Assembly: GCA_025769875.1 (NCBI GenBank)
Contig: JAGFNK010000851.1
Coordinates: 1 to 19,949 of the forward strand
Length of the DNA: 19,949 nt
Direction: 5' to 3'
Source: Russula earlei
Lineage: Eukaryota; Basidiomycota; Agaricomycetes; Russulales; Russulaceae
The notes beneath the pieces are model-generated. The model saw only the letters and a program-made list of their open reading frames with translations, searched no databases and was not told the origin of the DNA. Every line of letters starts with the position of its first letter. Position 1 is the first letter of the stretch. The translations under genes were made by a program, and so were the position numbers. Positions 8,254-17,692 of this stretch are shown in pieces.

Positions 8254-11200
8254 ATGTCCTATGGCGACAGTCTTCCGGTATTCGAGTCCCTCCTCACAAT
8301 TGCATGTTTCCATACGAGGCTAAGATCTGATTCGATTTCCGGTCGACCAGGATCAGGTAGTTCGTGTGGCAAACCTATCGGACGCCCAAGCTGACGTCCT
8401 CAGCGACGTAAGCACCCCCCACACACCTCTCGCCGCTACGTGATCCTTTTCGTGCCAAACTCAACGGCCAGATCCGAGAGCTATACAGAGAGCGCGCGGC
8501 CCTTGAACGCGACTATGCGGCGAGATTGCTGGCCCTCGCCCAGAAAGCGCTCGAAAAGAAGAACAAGAAGATGCCGCTTGCAGTGGTAGGCGACGACCCG
8601 TATAAACCGTGGAACGAAGAGACGCTCCTGCAGAGGTGCCTTTTTGTCCTGCCTCCTCGTCGCCTCCTCGTGGCCTGACTTAGGTCTCGCTGGTAGCACA
8701 TTGGAGAATGCGTACACCAAGATCATCGCCTCCTTCGTGAACGCGCAACAGGAACACGTGAACCTAGCGGACGCGCTGAGCTTACAGGTCGTCGGCGTTC
8801 TGGTCTCATTAGCGCGGAAAAAACGAGGGCCATAGGAAGAAGGCAGGTCGCGTATTGTTGCATTGGGACGTGCGATTTCTCATTGCACCATGTCAGCAAG
8901 CGCAATTCTACCAGAAGGTCTTGGCAGATAGGGACCGCATTTATAGCGATCGTTTGAAGGTGCGAAATCGTTTCTGTCATCGGTACTGCTGACCCACATT
9001 TCCCCGCGTCCAGAGCAAAGTCAAGGTAATCCGGCGCTGTTGAAAGCAGCCGCGTTATCGGTGGGGCTTATCTCTCTCTTTCCAGTATGACGAAGGATGC
9101 GCCGAGGTCGAGACCTATCGTCAGAAGCAGGTTTTTAACGCCCCTCTCACTCCTTTTGGGTTGATGTTGATGAATCCATTTTAGGAACGCGCCCAGGACG
9201 ACAAGCATTCGGGTCGAGCGGCGAGACAATACCAGCAACAAGTTGTGGATATGTACAATGCAAAGAAGTAAGCCCATGTCCCACTTGCCGCCAACGACAG
9301 TTTCAAATTTAACGTCTGACAAGTATATATATCATCTCTACTGCCGTTGCCAACAAGGTGAAGGATAGATTTTACACAGAAGGCCTATCCGCGATAGAAA
9401 ACGTAAGGCCTTACCCTTTCTCTTCCTGTGTCGAGTGCAAGCTGATTTCCGAATAAGCAACATCGTCAGGGATTTCTTCGTAGTCAATGATTACTCACTG
9501 ACGCAATGCAGAACACCTCCAGGCCAACTACACAACCCACGTCTCGACCGTGCTTCACCTAGCGCAGGAACTCCAGTTAGTCCATTGTGACACTCTGAAG
9601 AGCCAATTGTCGGCCGTCGACTCGGCCATAACCTCGGTCGACCCCAAAAAAGATCAAGCACTGTTCATTGAACACAATCTACGCCCTTTCAGTTCTCCTG
9701 CTGATTGGAATTTTGAGCCTTGCGCCAGTTACTATGACACTGTGAGCAAACTAAGCCCTTTGGGTCTGGAGTATCAGCATGAATGTCAATTTCTTCAGGA
9801 AGAACTTACTATCGAGGGTGGTGCTAAAATCTTTCTTCAGAACAAGCTTTCGAGATCCCGTGGAAAACTGCTCGAGCTGAAACCGTTGCTTGAAGAAAAG
9901 AGTAAGTGCGCTAGTTGTGGTCTCGAGCATGCTACTGGAACGACCCCGACCCACTTTCCCCCGTGAATTAGGAAAAGAAGCGGAACAGGCATTGTCATTT
10001 GTAGATGCAGGAAGTGGAAATCCTGCCTCTGGGAGTGTTGACGCCATCGATGTACGTCACTGCTCCCCTCATAACAATGCGCGAATTCACATGACCGCCG
10101 GCGATTTTCGGACAGGGTTTGTTAGACGCGCAGCACCAGGTGACATTGTACGAGACCTCACAATCGATTCTGGAGACGGAAATTCGCATTATCGAGGCAG
10201 CGCTTGGGGGTAAGCCCTGACCAATGCGTGTGGAAGAACCGATTCGATCTATCCGTCCATTTCAGGCGATGAGGGCTCCCAGAGACCACATTCGTTCAAG
10301 GGCTCCTCTTTCACAATACCCACGGAATGTGGATACTGTGCGGTATGTGGGATATTGACCAACTGTCAATAATTTGACAAATGCCTTCTGTGTAGACGTC
10401 CATTTGGGGTCTCAGCAAACAGGGGAAAACGTGCAGATCGTGCGGTCTCTCTGTTCATTCAAAGTGCGAGCTGAAGGTGCGTTTTCCATGACTTTGGCTT
10501 GGGGTCCAGGTGATTTAATTGGATAACACAGGTCGCCGCCGACTGCTCGGGTGTTCGCGGCGTGCGGCAGAAAATAACGGATTCCGAGTCTGTCCTGAGC
10601 TCTACACCCGCTCTTTCTAGAAGCAGTTCAAGAGGTGAGGCTGACTTTTGACCAATACGGATCGAAGATCTCACTCCTCACGTGTTCCCCAGCATCCTCA
10701 GCGGTAGCGCCCACCGCCTCGTTCTTTACGCAACCCACCCTTCTCGCCACTCCCGAGTCGGATTTTCCCGTCGTTCGTGTCATCTACGATTTTACTCCTA
10801 CATCCCCTTTCGAGCTTGGCGTGCATGGTCAGTATACATATATTGTACGGCGCCACCGTCCTTCCGCACTGACCCCGCCCGTTCTAGAGGGGACTTCCGT
10901 GCGTATCATCGAAGAAGATGATGGCTCTGGATGGGTGAAAGTGCTCGATGAGGGCGGTAGCCAGGGACTTGTTCCTGCATCGTACGTAGAATCAGCGGAT
11001 GTACCACAGACACCAAGCGCAAGCATCGGATCTCCACTTATCTCTGGTCAGTTCGGTGAGTGACCCCCTCATCCGGCCTGTCCTCCGGCAATTCATGTTA
11101 TTGGAAGTTCGTGGGTTGTATGATTACCACTCCCAGGGTCCAGACGAGTTAGACGTTTCGGAGGGCGCTCGTATTGAGCTCACGGGTGGTCCATCTGGCG

Positions 11201-11394
11201 GGCAGAACTACGCCGATGGATGGTGGGAGGGTAAGCCTTTGCGCACACCCATTTCAAGTCGTTCCATACTAATCTAAGGTTTCTCAGGCATTGATGCGCT
11301 GGGAAGGAAGGGTATTTTCCCCAGCAACTATGTGAGCGCCCATTTCTTTTCATCGGGCTAGATGGTTGACACGATGCAGGTGGAACTTATTTAG
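8254..11394 (+). CDS. BZZ1: Bzz1-like F-BAR, C1 and double-SH3 actin-assembly protein; frame broken by one extra A
   Basis: Twenty-two exons: 8254-8277, 8351-8407, 8472-8635, 8697-8851, 8897-8959, 9014-9025, 9086-9130, 9185-9267, 9324-9402, 9458-9464, 9512-9741, 9799-9901, 9972-10051, 10116-10209, 10266-10342, 10396-10476, 10532-10634, 10693-10827, 10888-11055, 11108-11230, 11288-11331, 11380-11394. The product is 646 residues. MSYGDSLPDQ opens an F-BAR domain (to about 398; IRELYRERAALERDYAARL, FYQKVLADRDRIYSDRLK). A C1 domain follows at 407-456 with the full H-x12-C-x2-C-x13-C-x2-C-x4-H-x2-C-x7-C pattern, then SH3 domains at about 514-568 (VIYDF, GLVPASYVE) and 587-646 (RGLYDY, GIFPSNYVELI, the usual family ending). 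Yeast Bzz1 binds Las17/WASP and promotes actin assembly at endocytic sites; that role is inferred here. Every exon phase closes except exon 4, where six A (8818-8823) stand in place of five, giving TAG at 8833-8835 after about 127 codons. The intron after exon 4 could instead be 8847-8900. Confidence 0.9.
9014..9025 (+). other. BZZ1: 12-nt microexon of the Bzz1-like gene
   Basis: AGCAAAGTCAAG encodes SKVK between DRLK and YDEGCAEVE and is flanked by a CAG acceptor and a GTAATC donor. Family members have SK-x-K-YDE at this place, so the four codons are needed for the helix register. The flanking introns are 54 and 60 nt. Confidence 0.85.
9458..9464 (+). other. BZZ1: 7-nt microexon of the Bzz1-like gene
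   Basis: CAACATC lies between intron 9403-9457 (GTAAGG donor, CTGAT branch-like site, TAAG acceptor) and intron 9465-9511 (GTCAGG donor, GCAG acceptor). It supplies QH and the first base of the next Gln, giving IENQHQHLQANY, which suits the F-BAR helix. Without it the joined frame is off by one base and stops at once. It could be replaced only by a less likely model with a 32-nt intron. Confidence 0.7.
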
Positions 11395-12395
11395 TGGGTT
11401 GGGGTGGAATGTAATTATGGACGCTACCCCTCAATTTGACCAGGTTTGGAGAGGGAAGTACGATCACTCAAGGGCTCGACTGGTCGAATCAATAGCATGG
11501 CGTCCTTTGCACTTGTTTTGCTTCCTCAGGAGTGTCAGTCAGTGCAAATTCGTACCGTCGACAGTGAAAGCCACGTTCACCGCACCGACCAAGAAACGAT
11601 GCATGACTTGAACCCTGTGCGCAAACGTTCAGCCGCGCAACTCAAGGAGGATGGGAACCTATCGTCGTGGAGCGTATGCATGTCCCGGTGCTTGACATAA
11701 GCATTATGCATCACCGTCGACGCGCGTTGCGTATTTCATTTCCCAGCTTGGCCCAGGCCACGTGGGCAGTCCACAAGTTGGCGCCGTCTGCATGCAGGCC
11801 CGGCCTATGTGTGCGTGCACCGCCGTCCCAGCCATGACCTCTGCTGTCCCAATAGCGTCTATGCGATGTCCAGCCCAACGCTTTGTCCGCCTTCTCGAGT
11901 TATGAACGTGCTGGTTCTCAGGGACGCTCCTGCACGTCGTTGCTGCATGCTGCGGCACACTTAATTGGGTAAAGATTGAACCTACTTGTTTTATTAATGT
12001 GGGACCCATTTCCCTGATTTAATATGGGAAGACAGGTCCCCCACGGCTGCCCGGTGAGTACCGGAGCAGGTCATATATGTCGTCCCTGGGTATTGTTCTC
12101 ACTGTTCCAATTTGATATGGGCTCGATGTTGTTCGGGGGTGGGCCCCATCGCACGCCCCCATACACACGGCGAAGGGCGAATACCCTGGAGTACACTCAC
12201 TCTCACGTAACGTATGACGTACGGCGCCGCGGAGAGCGATGCAACAACCGGTCAGTGTGTGCCCCCGTGAGAGCTTCGCTCGAACCAAGCCTTCCGAGCG
12301 AGCAGGAGAAGCGGATGAAGGCGAAAGGAGGGGTATGGTTCCGCAGGAATAACAAGATCAAACGTCCCCCGCACTTTTCCTCCAATGCCGTCGCG

Positions 12396-12416
12396 CTCTC
12401 TCTCTCTCTCTCTCTC
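12396..12416 (+). repeat. (CT)n microsatellite
   Basis: About ten CT units in an otherwise GC-rich stretch. Such tracts are length-polymorphic and often occur near fungal promoters, but no gene start follows on either strand nearby. Confidence 0.9.
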
Positions 12417-12732
12417 ATCACGCACACCGTCGATTCGATTGGGGCTCCCCAAATAAAGTGTGCCCGCGCGCGGCGCCGTAGGTAGTAGTCGAGTTGCGAC
12501 GAACCGAACCAAGGTTTGACATTGAAGCTGGCGCACTGGGGCGCACACACGGCGGGCGCGCGGTGCATGGTCAAAGCGAAGGGCAAGGGGAGTAATTTCG
12601 GTTTTGGGCAGGGGCGATGTGTGCGTGCGCAGGCACCAGGGAGGGTGCGCCGCCGTTCCCTCTGCCACACGTGAACGCTGTCAAGTTTCGCTTTATCCCC
12701 AACTTGGTTCAGGGGTGTCTCGCCGCTAGGGT

Positions 12733-12779
12733 GGGAGGGGGGGGGGGGGGGCGGGGGCGGAGGTGAGGGGGTCGAAGGG
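12733..12779 (+). repeat. G-rich tract with a run of 15 G
   Basis: The run at 12737-12751 is followed by GCGGGGGCGG and further GGGG and GGG groups, so at least four G-runs lie within about 45 bases. The plus strand could form a G-quadruplex. Length of the G-run is also a place where sequencing errs. Confidence 0.85.
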
Positions 12780-13870
12780 TGATTGGATCCCCTTCGTGTC
12801 TGCTCGGTGGAACCACAAGGGAAAGTGGAATGGCCGGGATGGAGAGAGCGAGGGGGCCCTTTGCGAGACGTGAGCCCGAAAGCAGAGCGATTGCTCGGGA
12901 GCTCGGAGAGCTAGCCAGGTCCTAGAACCACGGAAGAGTGCTGATAACGTTCTGTTGTTCTTCCATGCTGCAGAGTCACCGTGATTGTGTACGCTTCTCC
13001 GTCCGTTCCATCCTCATCGGAAGCTTTCAATTCGTTCGCTAGGTCAACTATGGGCCGTGCGGACAGCTACGCGCATGGCCCCATCACTGCCGTCATCGTC
13101 AGCTCTCGTCTCGTCTCTGTTACCGCGTTCCCTTCCTTCCTTACCTACCACTCTTCTTCCTACGCGAGCTTGAAATTTGATGGGAAGACGGCGAGGTTGT
13201 CGATCAATCAATCCATCGATCCCTTAGTCCGGGAGCGTATATCGCCGATACAGCCGCCGAGTGTCCCAGCGTCTCTCTTCTCACCTTGGCTTGCTTCAGC
13301 GCGTCACGGTCGAGATGGGGGAGAGGCCCAGGCCAGCTCGGTGGCCGACGCGACCACTGGCTGGTGTTTGCCGATCGGGATTTCCCAGATTTACATTGGT
13401 TATGTCCCCATGGGCATAAGCGGTTTATTCGTCCCTGGGCCTTTCGGCCCCCCCCCACCTTTTTGTTGACCCGATGCCGACGCACTAGTGTAAACAAGGA
13501 TGCTTCTGCCCCTTTTGTTCCATATCGTTCGCTCGCCAGCGAGCACTTTCGCAGGAACGCGCCCGGGAGTGTTGTGGGAATTCCACCGCATGGACAAACC
13601 CTGACTGACAGACAGAGGGACGGGAACTTACACTTTAAACTCAATCATTCGAAGGAGAAGATTGACCCGACTCGGTAGCGCCTACCCTCGACACGGGCGA
13701 CAAGAACAGAAAGAGGAAGAAAGATAGGGGTCGTGAGAGGATAGATGGGTGCTTGATACAAAGCGAATAAAGAATTACAGCAATCACACAGGGGGTTCTG
13801 GATCGGCTACAATTAGACACGGGGACATAGAGAGACGGTGGGAAAATGATGCAGACGCAACACAACAAAG

Positions 13871-15148
13871 CTACCTCCCTCCGCCGCCGACAGTCATGCC
13901 ACTCCGAATGAATGCACCGTTCGTCGCCATGGGCCCGTAACCTGCACCTGGTGGCATCTGTGCGGGAACCTGGACGCTGGGGGTGGCCGACGCGGCCGAA
14001 GGCCCATCTGCACGGCGGTCCTCACGCTCGGCGGGCGTCGCGCCGCCGCGCCCAGGATCTGGCAGACCGTTCATCTGCGAAAAGGTGTCGCCAAGTCCAT
14101 AGAGCTTTCCATTGAAGTCTGCGTAGTCGACCTGGTCGTGGAAATAGAGCTCACGCATTTTGAAGAACGTGGACGCCGTGAGGAGCGAATCTGAGCCGGC
14201 CTGGTGGGAATGACCGATTCGCATCACCTGCGGTGCATAGAAATTACCAAAAAAAACGGGGAACCCGCATGAGTTTACGGTTATGCTGCACGCTGGGGCT
14301 GAGGTACGGGGGACTCACACCGAGATCGTCAGCGACCTCCTGTAAACCGCCCCTTAGGCCTTTGGCCACTCGCATCATCGTTTTCATGTCGTAGCTGACA
14401 GGAAACCATTTTTGTAGCCACTCGAAGAAGGCTTCCTCAGTAGTGGGGAGGGACAAGGCGGTAAGGAGTTTGAGGAAATAACCAAAGTCGTAGCCGCTGG
14501 ACCGGCTATACTCGGTTTACAGAATTTTGGTAAGAATGGCAGTAGGACACACCTATGGAAGGAAATCCACTTGGTCTCGTCGGTGAGCACCAGGCCCGAC
14601 GTGATCATGAGCTCCGCAAAATCATTTGGCAGTATCCCAATCTCCTCGTGTCGTTGGAAATCGATGCCAGACTTTTGTAGAAGTTCCACAGATTCCGGTG
14701 CGAACATGTCTTCGCTGGACCGGCGATTAGAAGCCCTACCAGAGGGCGTAGAATTCTCCGCGAGAAGCGGTAGCACTCACTTGATGCTAAAATGAAAATT
14801 GAACTGCCAGGTCGACACGTCCTGCGGGTAGTTGCCGTCTTCGTCGGAAAGCGTGAGCCCAATCTGGATGATCTTGAGCAAGTCCACGTTACATCGCATA
14901 GTCTGATAGTGGTAGTCCGACGAGGTCTTGAAACTGCCTATCGGCCGTGCGACGACGCCGGGAAATTCGGTGTCCTGGACGGAAGCATGGGAGCCGTAAG
15001 GTTAGTGCGTGGCGGCATGTGTTCCGCGCGCGGGGGGAGGGGTGGGGGTGCGTACCAAAGCAACGAAGGGGTATTTTTCTATAATATCCCGTATGTTCCG
15101 CATCTCAATGTCGAGGTTGGGCGCCCATACCTCGCGTATGGGCGACAT
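13871..15148 (-). CDS. CAF1: CAF1/POP2 deadenylase, CCR4-NOT subunit
   Basis: Five exons on the minus strand: 15148-15056, 14974-14781, 14714-14553, 14496-14319 and 14227-13871; introns of 81, 66, 56 and 91 nt. The 327-residue product is a 3'-5' exoribonuclease of the DEDDh class that shortens mRNA poly(A) tails in the CCR4-NOT complex, mainly in the cytoplasm. The catalytic residues are in place: D32 and E34 (DTEFPG), D153 (GYDFG), H217 and D222 (HSHQAGSDS), each offset by eight from the human CNOT7 positions. [16 protein letters not shown] is the usual family start, so ATG 15148 is preferred although the frame is open further upstream. After about residue 265 a Gly/Pro/Ala-rich tail replaces the compact end of the animal proteins. 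All frames and phases close without correction. It is convergent with the Bzz1-like gene and divergent from the CENP-B-type gene. Confidence 0.95.
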
Positions 15149-17692
15149 TTCGCGAGAGCAAATGCGAAAGGCGAGTAAGTCGGAGTCGAGCGTCCGCAAA
15201 CCGCGTGACCTCCCCGTTCTGGCACGTGCACTACCTCTGACACGTGATGCATCTGGGCTCGAGGCCGCGGTGAGGCTGAGAACGCATAAGGGTGTGTATG
15301 TTTTGGTTTTAGCTTGTACGTCTATCTGACACATCAAACAGGCACATATGGAAGCACCATGCGGAATATGAGGTCAATGTTAACCGCTTTCTCGGGGGTA
15401 CGTATAGCGGTCATCTCGGAGCCTGTGTCTGCCAACATCCAATTGCAGACTGAATTGCAAAACCCCTCACAAATGCCTCGTCAGAGATACAACGGCGAAG
15501 CCTTATTACACAGCAAGGAATCCCCCGCTAGAGAAGAACCCAAACGAAGTGCATCCTCACGATCAAGACCTGTGGGGGAAGGAAGCAGAACTACCGCGCA
15601 GCAGGTCCCGACATGGCCGTCCCGACCGTGAGGGAAAGAGAGAATATCGGAACTTGTCGGTCACGGGTGGGGAGGCACAGCTCCGCAAGGACGCTGTGAT
15701 AGGGGCATCAGCAACACGAGGACACCCATGGTGGCGTGGGGCGATTGACTCCAGGGGACGCGCGTTGCGCGTCATATTTGACTTGCCTCCCACGACCCTG
15801 CATCTGCTTGATATTCAAATCCTCAAGGGAAAAATGACTCGTCGCGACGAAATTCCCGTTGTTGTATCCAGACATTGGATCCACGGGGGGGGTTACGCAA
15901 TAAGGCCTCGCCCCCGGACGGTCGCCGTGGGGAACGTTTATGGAAGATGGGCGAACGGTGGAGAACTGGGGCTATGGGTGAGTCAACCAACCCTGGTTAT
16001 CGATCTGGAAGGGTTTTGCTGGAAGCGGCGAAAGGGGTCAAGTTTTCAGACTATATATCATCGTAGAGTTTTTCGTGTGGGAGAAGCTGAGGCCGGTCGG
16101 AAGTTGCGACGCCAACGGATGAAGGTTGACACAACCCGATCCAGCCAATGATCGAGGGGCTCTGCGCCGGTAAATGAAAGCAAGCAACTAAGAATGACCT
16201 AGCGACACGGGGGGGTTACAAACAATGTGGGGTAAAGTGGTACACTGTGCGCACTGTCCCTTCCCCTGAGTTGCGTTACGCGAGTCCCGTTAGCGAGCTA
16301 GCCGCTATCAGGGTGTTAATGTCGCAAAGGGTGCGCTAAACGCACAAGAGGCGTAGATGAACGAATATTTCCATCAAGAAGGAGGGGAAAGAGGGGAGTC
16401 AGAAGAGAAGCTTATTGGATCCGACAGGCCTGGACATAGAGGGGTCAGGAGAACAGCCCAGCTGGGCCGAGATCCATAAGATCACGAAACGGGGACAAGT
16501 GCAACCAGTGGACGATGATTGCTGACATTCTTAACATGTGGGTTGGAAAGGTGATCTCAGGGTTGCATTTGCTGACTGTATTTCGTGGGGCTTTAGGAAG
16601 TCGCGGAAACGGTGAATGACAACAAACGCCCATGTTAAAGATACGGTCACACGAACCTTGTTTAGGCTAGGTATCACTAGGGCGGGACGAGTTAACCACA
16701 TTCGCAGATAGAACCGTGCGCCCGGACAAGCGGATAAGACCGTGGGTGACTTCCGTAGAAAGTAGTAAGGTGACAAAATGGGAGTGACAGGTGCAAAGCC
16801 GAGACGGCCTGGGACCGCACCTGCCCTATCGATGAGGGGCAAAGTTCAGCGGAAGCACGATTAGGGCGATAAAGACGCCTTAAGGCATGAGGCGTTCATT
16901 TGCGCCCAGGATGGGAGGAGAGAGACAGGTGACAGCCTGCAGGACCGGAAAGCCATCTGGGGACAATACCGTGGGGGTGGTGACATTTGAGGGCTCATCC
17001 CCCTCCGAAGTGGGGGGAGAAAGTCACTTTGGTTGAGTCAGAGCTATTGGACGTTTGTCCAGACTGGAAAGGCCCATGACCCTGAATGCCTTGCGGTACA
17101 CACACACACGGAGGTCCGCGATGGCTCCGGGGGATCTAGTGGGGACATGCCAGTGGGATGGTGGTACTCCTGTTACGACAGCTTCCGACGAGGAATTCTC
17201 TCTGACAGGGAGCTTCGTGGTTACGAGGACGCCATGCAGAGGAGGTGTTCAGTGGAACGGCCTGAAAACGCGTGTAAGAGAAAGAGAGCGGAAATAACCG
17301 AGGGGGGGGGGATTGTTTCGTTTCTTTGTCTGGAGAGAGAGAGTGGGAGCGCCACTGGTCAGAGTTAGCCGGATTTGGGGAGGAGGGAGGCGCCCAGTCG
17401 CTGGGAGGAGGTTCATAAGATGATATCGCCATGGGAGACTAGCGAGAGCAGTTAAGTCGATTCTTTCCGATGGCACCGATTTCCCGTTTCCCGGTGACCG
17501 GGCCGGGCTGTAATACTTACATTTAGCACTCAATCTCGGTCGGTCGGACTGACGGGTGTGTGCCCTGCCCTCCCTCCATTCCCTCTTCGGGGCCTGCCCT
17601 CTTCTTTCCCCCCCGCTAAGGGTTTTTCCTTTATATCGCCCCCCCCTTCCTTACTTCCATACCCTCCTGCGCATGCCCCACGTCTCTTGACA
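15149..17692. other. shared upstream region of CAF1 and the CENP-B-type gene
   Basis: About 2.5 kb between two divergently transcribed genes. A 200-codon plus-strand frame (15549-16151, starting at GTG) and several shorter ones have no recognisable domain. The last 130 bp before 17693 are pyrimidine-rich (CCCTCC, CCTTCC and long C-runs), typical of leaders of well-expressed basidiomycete genes. A short (AC)n stretch lies at about 17098-17111. Confidence 0.5.
17673..17690 (+). promoter_or_regulatory. five-codon upstream ORF in the leader of the CENP-B-type gene
   Basis: ATG CCC CAC GTC TCT TGA ends two bases before the main ATG at 17693 and is in a different frame. If the transcript starts upstream of 17673, scanning ribosomes would meet it first; its ATG has a weak context (GCGC before it) compared with ACAATGAA at the main start. 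Such an arrangement could lower translation or allow reinitiation. The transcription start is not known. Confidence 0.4.

Larger units (their letters stand above)
11395..13870. other. intergenic region between two convergent genes
   Basis: The region lies between the 3' ends of the Bzz1-like and CAF1 genes and should contain both 3' untranslated regions. Open frames of 80-162 codons exist (for example minus 12670-12203, plus 12981-13469), but they overlap each other on both strands, mostly lack a good ATG, and show no domain. The part from 12030 to 12780 is GC-rich and contains a CT microsatellite and a long G-run. An unrecognised non-coding RNA is possible. Confidence 0.45.

Noticed and set aside
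8782..8814. A very short intron in exon 4 of the Bzz1-like gene that would restore the frame
   Set aside because: The GT...AG pair here would give an intron of under 30 nt and remove conserved helix residues; one extra A in the A6 run is the simpler explanation.
8847..8900. Alternative intron after exon 4 (GTCGCG donor, AAG acceptor)
   Set aside because: Same frame result; the 8852-8896 version has a regular CAG acceptor and is preferred, though not proven.
9470..9479. Alternative 10-nt microexon GGATTTCTTC
   Set aside because: It also restores the frame, but the following intron would be only 32 nt and the residues fit the F-BAR helix less well than QHQ.
12203..12670. 155-codon minus frame and overlapping 138-codon minus frame
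   Set aside because: Two frames open over the same GC-rich DNA including the CT repeat; composition is Arg, Pro and His-heavy, with no domain.
12981..13469. 162-codon plus frame
   Set aside because: Non-ATG start, no domain, ends in a Pro tract from simple sequence.
15549..16151. 200-codon plus-strand open frame upstream of CAF1
   Set aside because: It starts at GTG, has no recognisable domain, is rich in Arg and Gly as expected from GC-rich non-coding DNA, and has no supporting intron pattern.
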